In this document: positions 36,002 to 43,445 of the stretch, in pieces
How positions within the stretch are numbered: the stretch's first letter is position 1
Layout of the letters: every line of letters begins with the position of its first letter
Source of the DNA: Curtobacterium sp. ISL-83
GTDB taxonomy: Bacteria > Actinomycetota > Actinomycetes > Actinomycetales > Microbacteriaceae
Length of the DNA stretch: 64,000 bases
Direction: 5' to 3'
Assembly (NCBI RefSeq): GCF_018613895.1
Contig: NZ_JAGGPH010000003.1
Location: 186,001 to 250,000, forward strand
Program-made: the position numbers and the translations under genes
Notes under the pieces: model-generated
The model's input: only the letters and a program-made list of their open reading frames with translations
Told to the model about the DNA's origin: nothing
The model's database searches: none

Positions 36002-37287
36002 GCACCGGCGGTACGAGTGTCGGTGGCGGGAGCGCCAGCGGCACGAGCGCACGCGGCACGAGCGCCAGCGGCGCGAGCGCGAGCGCGAGCGCGATGGACA
36101 CGATCGGCGTCGGCCTCATCTCGGTCGGCTGGATGGGGAGACTCCACTCCCGCGCCTACCGTGCCCTGCCCGACCACTTCCCCGAGCTGGGCGTCCAGCC
36201 ACGGCCCGTGGTGGCAGCCGACCCCATCGACGCCGCCCGCGAACAGGCCACCACGCGGCTCGGCTACGAGCGCGCCGTCGCCGACTACCGCGACGTCCTG
36301 CAGGACCCCGACGTCGACGTCGTCTCGATCTGTTCGCCGAACTTCCTGCACCGCGAGATGGCGATCGCGGCAGCCGAGGCGGGCAAGCCGTTCTGGATCG
36401 AGAAGCCGATGGGCCGGTACGCCAGCGACTCCCGGGCGATCCACCAGGCGGTGCAGCGCGCAGGCATCGTCACGAGCGTCGGCTTCAACTACCGGCATGC
36501 CCCGGCCATCGAACGGGCGCGTGCGCTGGTCCGGACCGGTCGCCTCGGCCGGATCACGAACGTCCGCGGCAGTCTGCTCGCCGACTACTCGTCCGACCCG
36601 GCGGCCCCGCTCACCTGGCGGTTCGAACGCGAGCGCGCCGGGTCTGGTGTCCTTGGTGACCTGCTGTCGCACGGGCTCGACCTGGCGCAGTACGTCGTCG
36701 GGCGCATCGCGAGTGTGACGGCGCTCGCCGAGACCGTCATCACGGAACGGCCGGTGCCCGGAGCCGGGATCGTCGACCGGTCCGCGGCTGCCACGGGGGA
36801 GATGCGGCCGGTCGAGAACGAGGACTACGCCGCCCTGCTGTTCCGGTTCGAGGACGGCGCTGTCGGCACGATGGACTCGAGCCGCGTGATGCACGGTCCC
36901 CACGCCGAGTACACGTTCGAGGTCTACGGCACCAGGGGTTCCGTCCGGTGGGACTTCCAGCGCCTCAACGAGCTCGAGGTCTCCCTCGACGGGCAGGAGC
37001 TCGCCGGGTACGCCACCCACTACGTCGCTCCCGGGGACGGCGAGTTCGGACGGTTCCAGCCGGGTGCCGGCACCGCGATGGGGTACGACGACCTCAAGAC
37101 CATCGAGGCGGCCCAGTTCATCGCCAGCGTCCGGCGCGGGGAGCAGCTCGCACCGTCGGTCGCCGACGGCCTGGCGGCTGCGTCGATCGTGGAAGCGGCG
37201 GAGGCGTCGCTCGCCGACGGGGCGTGGCACGAGGTGGCGCGCGTGGACGGGCCGCTCACGTACGGCGCCGCGACGCCGGTGATCTAG
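35998..37287 (+). CDS. Second Gfo/Idh/MocA oxidoreductase of the iol operon
   Basis: 429 residues from the ATG overlapping the transaldolase stop. Residues 1-32 are an unusual low-complexity Gly/Ser/Thr/Ala leader encoded by short repeats of GCACGAGCGCCAGCGGC type; the Rossmann fold begins at the second candidate ATG (36094) with IGVGLISVGWMGRLHSRAYR. EKPMGRYASDSRAI holds the catalytic Lys and LLSHGLDLAQYVVG the active-site His. Substrate unknown; perhaps another inositol isomer. Either start is possible, the leader being open but compositionally odd. Confidence 0.85.
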   Translation: MSTGGTSVGGGSASGTSARGTSASGASASASAMDTIGVGLISVGWMGRLHSRAYRALPDHFPELGVQPRPVVAADPIDAAREQATTRLGYERAVADYRDVLQDPDVDVVSICSPNFLHREMAIAAAEAGKPFWIEKPMGRYASDSRAIHQAVQRAGIVTSVGFNYRHAPAIERARALVRTGRLGRITNVRGSLLADYSSDPAAPLTWRFERERAGSGVLGDLLSHGLDLAQYVVGRIASVTALAETVITERPVPGAGIVDRSAAATGEMRPVENEDYAALLFRFEDGAVGTMDSSRVMHGPHAEYTFEVYGTRGSVRWDFQRLNELEVSLDGQELAGYATHYVAPGDGEFGRFQPGAGTAMGYDDLKTIEAAQFIASVRRGEQLAPSVADGLAAASIVEAAEASLADGAWHEVARVDGPLTYGAATPVI

Positions 37288-37305
37288 ACGGACAGACGGA
37301 CGGAA

Positions 37306-37411
37306 TGACGGGAGGCTCCCCACCGGGCACGGCCGGACAGCCGCTGGCGCGTCTGTCCGGTACCGGCCGGCGTGGGCCCAGGTGCCAGCTGGCACCGCGC
37401 CTCCCGTCGTT
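37306..37411. repeat. Palindrome family A, copy 6, long-spaced with inner palindromes
   Basis: Left arm GACGGGAGGC and right arm GCCTCCCGTC are about 80 bp apart. Between them lie GGCCGGACAG...CTGTCCGGTACCGGCC and GGTGCCAGCTGGCACC, so the whole could fold as a branched structure. It follows the last gene of the iol operon and is likely its terminator. Confidence 0.7.
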
Positions 37412-37436
37412 CTGCTGTCGGTTGGTCCGTCAGGGC

Positions 37437-37456
37437 TGATACTATGTCCTGACAAA
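37437..37456 (+). promoter_or_regulatory. GntR operator at the tautomerase promoter
   Basis: TATGTCCTGACAAA carries the same TGTCNTGACA core as the iolC promoter site. It overlaps or directly follows a GATACTAT -10 region and covers the probable transcription start, so repression by the GntR protein is likely. Confidence 0.65.
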
Positions 37457-37480
37457 GTCCAAACGCAGCCAGGAGGCACC

Positions 37481-37888
37481 ATGCCGCTCGTCCGTATCGA
37501 CCTCACCACCGGGCGCACGCCCGAGCAGGTCCGTGCGATCGCCGACGCGATCCACACCGCCATCGTCGACCAGTACGGCATCCCGGAACGCGACCGGTTC
37601 CAGATCGTCACCGAGCACCCGGCGCAGCAGATCATCGCCCAGGACGCCGGTCTCGGGTTCGAGCGCACGGACGGCGTGGTGATGATCCAGGTGTTCACGC
37701 AGCGGGGGCGGAGCGACGACGCGAAGACGGCGTTGTACGCGGCGATCCACGACTCCCTCGCGGCGATCGGTGTGGCCGGCGAGGACGTCTTCATCGGCTA
37801 CGTCGAGAACGGCCCGCAGGACTGGTCGTTCGGCTTCGGCCGGGCGCAGTACGTCACGGGCGAGCTCGGCGTCCCGTCCGCCGCGTAG
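37481..37888 (+). CDS. Tautomerase family protein
   Basis: 135 residues. MPLVRIDLTTGRTPEQVRAI supplies the N-terminal catalytic Pro exposed after Met removal, as in 4-oxalocrotonate tautomerase-like enzymes, and the fused two-repeat length matches the longer MSAD/cis-CaaD-like group; GYVENGPQDWSFGFGRAQ is near the C-terminus. AGGAGG lies 5 bases before the ATG. It shares the operator of the iol operon, so it probably handles a related sugar-acid intermediate, although no reaction can be assigned. Confidence 0.85.
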   Translation: MPLVRIDLTTGRTPEQVRAIADAIHTAIVDQYGIPERDRFQIVTEHPAQQIIAQDAGLGFERTDGVVMIQVFTQRGRSDDAKTALYAAIHDSLAAIGVAGEDVFIGYVENGPQDWSFGFGRAQYVTGELGVPSAA

Positions 37889-37921
37889 TCCGCGGGCGGC
37901 GCGGCCGGGAGGCCGTTCCGC

Positions 37922-38680
37922 CTACTTGTCGACGAGCGTGACCTCGAACGAGTAGCGGTCCGGCCGGTAGCAGTGCACGCCGTACTCGACGGCCCGCCCC
38001 GACGCGTCGTACGCCGTGCGGCTCATCGTCAGCACGGGGTCGCCGTCCTCGATCTCGAGCAACGTGGCCTCGTCGTCCGTCACCGCGCGGGCGCCGATCC
38101 GCTGCTTCGCCACCCGCATCGTCACCCCGCGGGAGCGGAGCAGCTGGTAGAGCCCGTGCGCCTGCAGGTCGTCGTCGGTGATCTCGAGGAACTCCGGCGG
38201 CAGGAAGTTCTCGAGGATCGCCATCGGGACGTCCGCGGCGAAGCGCACGCGCCGGATGTGCACGACGGTCGTCCCGGGCTCCACGCCGAGCGCCTCGGCC
38301 ACCACGTCGGAGGCGGGGACCTCGCTGCGTTCCAGGAGCTTCGTCGCCGGCTGCTGCGACCCCTGCGCGAGGTCGTCGTACAGGCTCGTCAGCTCGACCT
38401 TGCGGGTCACCGGCCCGTGCACGACCTGCGTGCCGATCCCGCGACGGCGAACCAGCAGGCCCTTGTCGACGAGGTCTTGGATCGCGCGCCGGATCGTGGG
38501 GCGCGACAGCCCGAGTCGCTCACCGAGTGCGATCTCGTTCTCGAGCCTCGCTCCCGGCGGCATGGCTCCGGACCGGATCGATTCCTCGATGCGCGAGGCT
38601 ACCTGGAAGTAGAGCGGCATGGGACCCGACCGGTCCAGGTCCATGAACAGGTCGGACGGCAGCTGGCCATCGTTGGTCAT
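37922..38680 (-). CDS. GntR/HutC family repressor of the iol region
   Basis: 252 residues. Winged helix-turn-helix at residues 23-89 (LYFQVASRIEESIRSGAMPPG, LSRPTIRRAIQDLVDKGLL, VRRRGIGTQVV) and a C-terminal UTRA ligand domain ending DPVLTMSRTAYDASGRAVEYG. It converges on the tautomerase and iol operon. TGTCNTGACA-type palindromes before iolC, before the tautomerase and before this gene make it the probable local repressor; the inducer is likely an inositol intermediate (inference). Confidence 0.9.
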   Translation of the reverse strand: MTNDGQLPSDLFMDLDRSGPMPLYFQVASRIEESIRSGAMPPGARLENEIALGERLGLSRPTIRRAIQDLVDKGLLVRRRGIGTQVVHGPVTRKVELTSLYDDLAQGSQQPATKLLERSEVPASDVVAEALGVEPGTTVVHIRRVRFAADVPMAILENFLPPEFLEITDDDLQAHGLYQLLRSRGVTMRVAKQRIGARAVTDDEATLLEIEDGDPVLTMSRTAYDASGRAVEYGVHCYRPDRYSFEVTLVDK

Positions 38681-38724
38681 CGCGGTCCTTCAGCAGTGCG
38701 GGCCGGCAACGACGCCGGACAGGG

Positions 38725-38738
38725 ATTGTCGTGACAAT
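38725..38738 (-). promoter_or_regulatory. GntR operator upstream of gntR (autoregulation)
   Basis: ATTGTCGTGACAAT is a near-perfect 14-bp palindrome 45 bases upstream of the gntR start and contains the core TGTCNTGACA shared with the iolC and tautomerase promoters. Confidence 0.75.
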
Positions 38739-38793
38739 ACCACCGGGCGGTCGGCGGCCCGGGGCTCCGCCGCGCAGAGCGGAGTGCCCGGCG

Positions 38794-39462
38794 TCAGCCC
38801 GCCGGACGGTCGAACGTCAGCGCCATCGGGCGGTTCGACAGCCGCGGCTGGCGCGCCGGACGGGGCTGGTCGGCAGTGCGTGGTGCCTCGTCCCGGGGGC
38901 GCACCGGCGCGATGGTGACGCGGGTCGCCGCCCCGAGGGCCTCCACCGTGTCGGCCCCGTGGTGCCCGGCAGCGTGCACGACGATCGCCGCGCAGGCCTC
39001 GGCGTCCGCAGCGGCGTCGTGGTGCTGGAACCCCTCGAACCCGGCCGCCGATGCGGCGCTCGGCAGGCGGTACGAGTCGAGCGTGTACGTCTTGCGGGCC
39101 ACCGCCAGCGAGCACATCGAGTGGTGCTCGGCCAGCGCAGTGCCCGTCGCGGAGCAGCCGCCCGCGATCACCCCCATGTCGAACCGGGCGTTGTGCGCCA
39201 CCAGGACGTCTCCCTCGGCGAAGGCGACGATGTCGGCGTACTGCTCGGCCCATCCCTTCGCGTGGAGGACGTCCTCGGCGACGATGCCGTGGATGCGCGT
39301 GTTCCACTCGAGGAACGCGTCGTGGCCGTGCGGCGGTCGGATGAACCACGAGGCCCGGTCGACGACCCGGCCGGCGCGGACCTTGACCAGCCCGACGGAG
39401 CAGGCGCTGGCGGGCGAGCTGTTCGCGGTCTCGAAGTCGATCGCGGTGAAGTTCAACGGCAC
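38794..39462 (-). CDS. DnaQ-like DEDDh 3'-5' exonuclease
   Basis: 222 residues. Exo I FTAIDFETANSSP, Exo II AHNARFDMGVI and Exo III HHDAAADAEACA give the full DEDDh set, so the nuclease should be active. A basic Pro/Arg tail of about 40 residues follows. The GTG at 39462 starts at the family N-terminus and lies 7 bases after GACGAT; an ATG at 39492 is possible. It resembles stand-alone proofreading-type exonucleases, not a polymerase subunit. Confidence 0.88.
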   Translation of the reverse strand: MPLNFTAIDFETANSSPASACSVGLVKVRAGRVVDRASWFIRPPHGHDAFLEWNTRIHGIVAEDVLHAKGWAEQYADIVAFAEGDVLVAHNARFDMGVIAGGCSATGTALAEHHSMCSLAVARKTYTLDSYRLPSAASAAGFEGFQHHDAAADAEACAAIVVHAAGHHGADTVEALGAATRVTIAPVRPRDEAPRTADQPRPARQPRLSNRPMALTFDRPAG

Positions 39463-39542
39463 GCGTCCGATCGTCGCACGGGGTTCCGACATCCCCCGTG
39501 GTTGGGGTCGGCGTTGCGCCGTCCGATCGTTACGGTGCCTCC

Positions 39543-40082
39543 ATGACCCCTTCCGCGTGCCGTCCTCTCGTCCTGGTGCTCCAAGGCGCCGGGTACGGAC
39601 AGCAGGCACCGCTCCTGTGGTGGACGCGCTCCATCGCGGACCAGCACCGCGCCGAGGTCATCGCTCCGGACTGGACCGTGGACGAGCTCGCCCGGGCCGA
39701 CCCCGTCGCCTTCGTCGAGGACGCGGTGACGGATGCGCTCGGTGGCCGAACGCCCGACCTCGTCGTCGCAAAGTCGTTCGGGTGCTTCGCGCTGCCGTGG
39801 GCGGTGCGGAACGGCATCGACGGGGTCTGGCTGACCCCGGTCCTGACCCGTCCGGAGGTCCTCGGTGCGTTGCTCACTGCAGGGGACGGATCGGTCGCAG
39901 TGGGTGGGGGCGCTGATGCGCTGTGGGAGCCGTCACGGACCGCGACGACGAACGCTCGCCTCGTCACAATCGCTGGGGCCGACCACGCGCTCGAGGTTCC
40001 AGGCGACTGGCGGCGCTCCCAGCGCCTCCAGTCCGAGATCCTCGACCTCGTGGATGCGCGGATCACCGCGCTGGTCCGCTGA
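39543..40082 (+). CDS. Small alpha/beta hydrolase
   Basis: 179 residues, short for the fold. LVLVLQGAGYGQQAPLLWW forms the first strand and oxyanion loop, VVAKSFGCFALPWAV contains the nucleophile Ser in a non-GxSxG elbow, and IAGADHALEVPGDW carries the catalytic Asp/His. This arrangement is seen in RBBP9/YdeN-like and dienelactone-like minimal hydrolases. ATG 6 bases after TACGGT, hence leaderless. Confidence 0.78.
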   Translation: MTPSACRPLVLVLQGAGYGQQAPLLWWTRSIADQHRAEVIAPDWTVDELARADPVAFVEDAVTDALGGRTPDLVVAKSFGCFALPWAVRNGIDGVWLTPVLTRPEVLGALLTAGDGSVAVGGGADALWEPSRTATTNARLVTIAGADHALEVPGDWRRSQRLQSEILDLVDARITALVR

Positions 40083-40107
40083 CCGCCGCTCGCCGTATCC
40101 TCGCGGC

Positions 40108-40311
40108 ATGGGGGAAGACCGCGACATGGACGACCTGCTGGCGGCCGCCGATCCGGTGGAGGCTCCGCCGCGCACGGCGCGCCGTGCCGTCGGCCTCGCC
40201 GTCGCCCTGCTCGGCGCAGCCGGTGTCATCGCGGTGACGCTCACCGCACTCTGGAACGCGGTGACCGCAGCGGTCGTCCGCGCGGCCATCGAGAAGTGGG
40301 CCGGCTACTGA
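40108..40311 (+). CDS. Small single-pass membrane protein
   Basis: 67 residues: an acidic N-terminus (MGEDRDMDDLLAAADPVEAP), one transmembrane helix (AVGLAVALLGAAGVIAVTLT) and a short C-terminus. ATG lies 6 bases after TATCCT, a clear leaderless promoter. No family recognised. Confidence 0.7.
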   Translation: MGEDRDMDDLLAAADPVEAPPRTARRAVGLAVALLGAAGVIAVTLTALWNAVTAAVVRAAIEKWAGY

Positions 40312-40372
40312 CGCAGCCGGACTGGAGGCACGGGTCGGCCCCGACAGGCGGCCGCCGGTAGGCTGTCCTCCC

Positions 40373-41446
40373 GTGGCTCTCACCATCGGAATCGTCGGTC
40401 TCCCGAACGTCGGCAAGTCGACCCTGTTCAACGCCCTGACGAAGAACCAGGTCCTCGCCGCGAACTACCCGTTCGCGACTATCGAACCGAACGTAGGCGT
40501 GGTCAACCTGCCCGACCCGCGCTTGGACCAGCTCGCGGAGCTCTTCCACTCGGAGAAGACCGTGCCTGCGCCGGTGTCGTTCGTCGACATCGCCGGCATC
40601 GTCAAGGGTGCGAGCGAGGGCGAGGGCCTCGGCAACAAGTTCCTCGCGAACATCCGTGAGGCCGACGCGATCGCGCAGGTGGTCCGGGGCTTCACCGACG
40701 ACGACGTCGTCCACGTGGCGAACAAGGTCTCCCCGAAGGACGACCTCGAGGTCATCAACACCGAGCTGATCCTCGCCGACCTGGAGACCGTCGACAAGGC
40801 GCTCCCGCGGTACGAGAAGACGGTCAAGCTCAAGCAGGCCGAGCCGATCGTGCTCGAGACCGCCCGCGAGGTGAAGGCGGAGCTCGAGAAGGGCACGCTG
40901 CTCTCCGCGACCACGATCGACCTCGAGCCGATCAGGGAACTCGGGCTCCTCACCGCGAAGCCCTTCATCTTCGTCTTCAACGTCGACGAGGCGATCCTCA
41001 CCGACGAGGCCCGCAAGGCCGAGCTGGCCGCGCTCGTCGCTCCCGCGAAGGCCGTGTTCTTGGACGCGCAGGTCGAGTCCGAGCTGATCGACCTCGACCC
41101 GGAGGACGCGCAGGAGCTGCTCGAGTCCACCGGTCAGACCGAGTCTGGGCTCGACCAGCTCGCGCGCATCGGGTTCGACACCCTCGGGCTGCAGACCTAC
41201 CTGACGGCCGGCCCGAAGGAGTCCCGCGCGTGGACGATCGGCAAGGGGTGGAAGGCTCCCCAGGCTGCTGGCGTGATCCACACCGACTTCGAGAAGGGCT
41301 TCATCAAGGCCGAGGTCATCTCATTCGCCGACCTGATGGAAGCCGGCTCGATCGCCGAGGCCCGTGCGCATGGCAAGGCCCGCATCGAGGGCAAGGACTA
41401 CGTGATGCAGGACGGCGACGTGGTGGAGTTCCGCTTCAACAACTAG
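40373..41446 (+). CDS. ychF: Redox-regulated ATPase / ribosome-associated GTPase-fold YchF
   Basis: 357 residues; Obg-family protein that prefers ATP. G1 [16 protein letters not shown]3 [12 protein letters not shown], the NVDE in place of NKxD, and the C-terminal TGS domain ending [17 protein letters not shown] start 8 bases after TAGGCT. The final codons are the site where a diverged duplicate is found 1.08 kb downstream, showing that the 3' end has served as an insertion point for the Abi module. Confidence 0.95.
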   Translation: MALTIGIVGLPNVGKSTLFNALTKNQVLAANYPFATIEPNVGVVNLPDPRLDQLAELFHSEKTVPAPVSFVDIAGIVKGASEGEGLGNKFLANIREADAIAQVVRGFTDDDVVHVANKVSPKDDLEVINTELILADLETVDKALPRYEKTVKLKQAEPIVLETAREVKAELEKGTLLSATTIDLEPIRELGLLTAKPFIFVFNVDEAILTDEARKAELAALVAPAKAVFLDAQVESELIDLDPEDAQELLESTGQTESGLDQLARIGFDTLGLQTYLTAGPKESRAWTIGKGWKAPQAAGVIHTDFEKGFIKAEVISFADLMEAGSIAEARAHGKARIEGKDYVMQDGDVVEFRFNN

Positions 41447-41451
41447 AGGCC
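41417..41451 (+). repeat. Direct repeat at the ychF 3' end (left copy)
   Basis: The last codons and stop of ychF, with TGGTGGAG and GCTTCAACAACT, are matched with a few changes at 42496-42531. The two copies bracket the RNA plus abi gene and may be old attachment or target-duplication sites. Confidence 0.7.
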
Positions 41452-41484
41452 GCCGACTCGTCTCTGACTGTCGGTTCCATCGGC

Positions 41485-41490
41485 TAGGCT
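41485..41490 (+). promoter_or_regulatory. -10 element of the abi-associated RNA
   Basis: TAGGCT, the same hexamer that drives leaderless genes in this window, but here there is no start codon 6-8 bases downstream; the transcript should begin near 41497 as a noncoding leader or small RNA. Confidence 0.6.
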
Positions 41491-41496
41491 GATACC

Positions 41497-41550
41497 AATC
41501 GACCCCCTCCCAAGCCTCTCAGCGATGCTCAAATGGGAGGGGCCTTTTCG
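41497..41550 (+). ncRNA. Candidate abiF-type small RNA with terminator
   Basis: A roughly 54-base RNA between a TAGGCT -10 and the abi gene. It forms a 9-bp stem CCCCTCCCA (41504-41512) / TGGGAGGGG (41534-41542) with a 21-base loop that includes AGCGATGCT, followed by CCTTTT, so transcription can end before the abi start at 41565. From memory, an abiF RNA motif is known next to Abi_2 genes and such RNAs have been reported as antitoxin partners of AbiF HEPN toxins related to Cas13. The match here rests on position, promoter and structure, not on a search. Confidence 0.6.
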
Positions 41551-41564
41551 TTTCGAGGTGCCCC

Positions 41565-42467
41565 GTGAAGCCGAGCCTGTCGTGGGATGAGCAAGTCGCC
41601 CTCATGGTCAGCCGGGGTCTCACCGTCGCGGATGAGTCGGACTGCGCGCGGTTCCTGGCGGGGTCGAACTACTACCGGTTTTCCGGCTACGCCAGGTACT
41701 TCCAGAGAGCCCCGCACCTCGGTGATGACGAATTCCGGTCGGACATCACCTTCGAGCAGATCCGCGCTGTCTACGACGCGGACGAAGCGCTGCGCATCGC
41801 CCTCGTCCGGCCGCTTGCCCAGGTCGAGCTCATGCTTCGTTCGCACGCCGCCCGAGCCATATCCGACGAGCACGGTGCGTACGTCCGCTACCTCGAAGAA
41901 GACTTCTACACCGACGTCGGGGACCGTGAGCCCACCGTCGAGTCATGTCTGCGCGACATCGACCGGAGTAGGGATCGCCACATCCTGCGCTACCGGCATG
42001 ATGACGGCAAACGCGCACGATACAGCAAACTGCCGGTGTGGTCTGCTGTGGAGGCCTGGTCTTTCGGGACACTGTCGAAAGCTATCGAGCGAGGGAGCCA
42101 CGGATCTCTCGCGGATTCCGTCGCGTCGAGCATCGGGATTGCCAAGGCAGGCTTCGCGTACCGCGTGAGGGCGCTCGTGTACCTCCGTAACCGCTGCGCC
42201 CACCACAGCCGGCTCTGGCACCACTCGATCATCGATGCGGGGCCCACGCCGAACAACGTGCGGGGCAAGGCCAAGAGACTCGTCGGTCAGTTCGGCCCTC
42301 GATCGGTGATCGACGTCATCGCGTCTCTCGATGACATGACGTTCCGGGGCGGAGTGGCCGATCCTTTGCTGCCGTGGCTGGTTGAGCGTCATGATCAGGA
42401 CTCAGACTTCCGGCGAGGTCTGGCAACACCGGAGGGTCCGCGGGACCACTCGGCCGGAACAACGTGA
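41565..42467 (+). CDS. Abi_2 (AbiD/AbiF) family abortive-infection protein with HEPN motif
   Basis: 300 residues. N-terminal SNYYRFSGYARYFQ is the Abi_2 signature; VYDADEALRIALVRPLAQVE and KLPVWSAVEAWSFGTLSKA follow; the HEPN RNase motif Rx4H is RNRCAHH (Arg208, His213) inside YLRNRCAHHSRLWHHS. Such proteins are RNA-cleaving toxins of abortive infection. GTG start with GAGG 6 bases upstream, directly after the terminator-bearing RNA, which probably controls or neutralises it. It sits between ychF and a second copy of the ychF tail, so it is a cargo gene of a small island. Confidence 0.88.
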   Translation: MKPSLSWDEQVALMVSRGLTVADESDCARFLAGSNYYRFSGYARYFQRAPHLGDDEFRSDITFEQIRAVYDADEALRIALVRPLAQVELMLRSHAARAISDEHGAYVRYLEEDFYTDVGDREPTVESCLRDIDRSRDRHILRYRHDDGKRARYSKLPVWSAVEAWSFGTLSKAIERGSHGSLADSVASSIGIAKAGFAYRVRALVYLRNRCAHHSRLWHHSIIDAGPTPNNVRGKAKRLVGQFGPRSVIDVIASLDDMTFRGGVADPLLPWLVERHDQDSDFRRGLATPEGPRDHSAGTT

Positions 42468-42495
42468 GCCTGCGGAGGCATGTGGTTCCGTTGCT

Positions 42496-42531
42496 GACGG
42501 TGGTGGAGGTCGGCTTCAACAACTGACGGCC
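42496..42531 (+). repeat. Direct repeat: diverged ychF 3' end (right copy)
   Basis: Encodes in frame V-V-E-V-G-F-N-N-stop, against V-V-E-F-R-F-N-N-stop at the real end of ychF; 24 bases around TGGTGGAG...GCTTCAACAACT match with two changes. A terminator follows 75 bases later, as would be expected downstream of the original ychF end. Confidence 0.7.
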
Positions 42532-42605
42532 CCATGGAGACTGGGATCCAGCGGCTTTCAGGATGCTGCTGAACTCCGGCGCCGGCCACGTCGAGAACGT
42601 TCGCG

Positions 42606-42637
42606 CGCCCGGCCCCTCAACCGGGGGTGGGCGTTTT
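42606..42637 (+). terminator. Rho-independent terminator after the ychF-tail repeat
   Basis: CGCCC-GG-CCCC / GGGG-GT-GGGCG hairpin with a short loop, then GTTTTCG. It would stop transcription from the abi module and may be the ancestral ychF terminator. Confidence 0.75.
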
Positions 42638-42662
42638 CGTCGTCCGAGTGGATGATGCACGC

Positions 42663-42833
42663 ATGGGTCTCATCTTCCGCAGCCGGCGCAAGGTCGCTCC
42701 CGGCGTCACTGCAAACGTTTCGAAGCACGGCATGTCCCTCAGCGAGAAGGTCGGCCCTGTTACGTTGAACAGCCGCGGCCGAGTCACCGTCCGGCTCGGC
42801 AAGGGCCTCAGCTTCCGGTTCGGCCGTCGCTAG
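42663..42833 (+). CDS. DUF4236 domain small protein
   Basis: 56 residues: MGLIFRSRRKVAPGVTANVS then KVGPVTLNSRGRVTVRLGKG, the short beta-rich pattern of DUF4236, a family of small proteins of unknown function common in mobile regions. ATG lies 6 bases after GATGAT, so leaderless. Its TAG stop is the first half of the TAGGCT -10 of the following gene. Confidence 0.75.
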   Translation: MGLIFRSRRKVAPGVTANVSKHGMSLSEKVGPVTLNSRGRVTVRLGKGLSFRFGRR

Positions 42834-42842
42834 GCTTCGATC

Positions 42843-43115
42843 ATGTACAACGGTTGGCGTAACGCCCTGCTCGCCATCTGGATCTGCCTCGCCGTCGCCG
42901 CGGCTGCACTGGCTGCGATCGGAATCATCATCGCGAGTCGTGCCCACGGCGACGTGGCCATGCTCACCGGCTCGAGCGCTCTCTTGGCAGGCGCGGGGAT
43001 CTGCGCAAGCAGGGTGTTCTTCTTCCTGCTGCTGTGGATCGTCATCAGCGCGATCGTCCTCGAGCACGAGAAGACGAGGCGGGTGCTGCGCGGTCTGAGC
43101 TCGGGCCGGGACTGA
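42843..43115 (+). CDS. Small two- to three-helix membrane protein
   Basis: 90 residues. Membrane segments ALLAIWICLAVAAAALAAIG, AMLTGSSALLAGAGICASRV and FFLLLWIVISAIVL, then a basic tail (EKTRRVLRGLSSGRD). The ATG lies 6 bases after TAGGCT (42831-42836), which overlaps the stop of the DUF4236 gene. No family recognised. Confidence 0.7.
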   Translation: MYNGWRNALLAIWICLAVAAAALAAIGIIIASRAHGDVAMLTGSSALLAGAGICASRVFFFLLLWIVISAIVLEHEKTRRVLRGLSSGRD

Positions 43116-43445
43116 CGACCTCGTCCGCAGAACTCCCACAAGCGGGCGACCGCGCACGGCACTTCGCACCACGTCGATCCGGGGTGGATCGGCGGGCGCA
43201 CAACCCGACGACCTGCGGCAACAAGCTGGCCAGGCTTCCGCTTCCTCCTCGGACAAAGCGATGCAAGCGGAAGCAGCCTCCGGCGAGGGTGCCATGGGCA
43301 CGTTTCACGGCGAGCGAGCTGCAGACGACCCTCGAGCACCACCATTGCACTCGGGCCAAAGCGCACTGTCGGTGTGCCGAACACAACCCGGACCAGTACG
43401 GCCCCGCGCTAGGTTGGTCCGCAGCCCAGTGCCCCAGGAGGCCCC
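43116..43445. other. 330-bp gene-free region with a prophage-arm-like remnant
   Basis: No supportable gene. The first part, TCCGCAGAACTCCCA near 43121 followed by GCACTTCGC and GCGGCAACAA, resembles in order the sequence just inside the right end of the nearby prophage (57464-57565). The far end holds the promoter of the next gene: TAGGTT at 43410-43415 and AGGAGG 5 bases before its ATG. Confidence 0.5.

Noticed and set aside
41565-42467. Abi protein as a Cas13-like CRISPR effector
   Set aside because: It has only one HEPN motif and the size of Abi_2 proteins; no repeat-spacer array is present.
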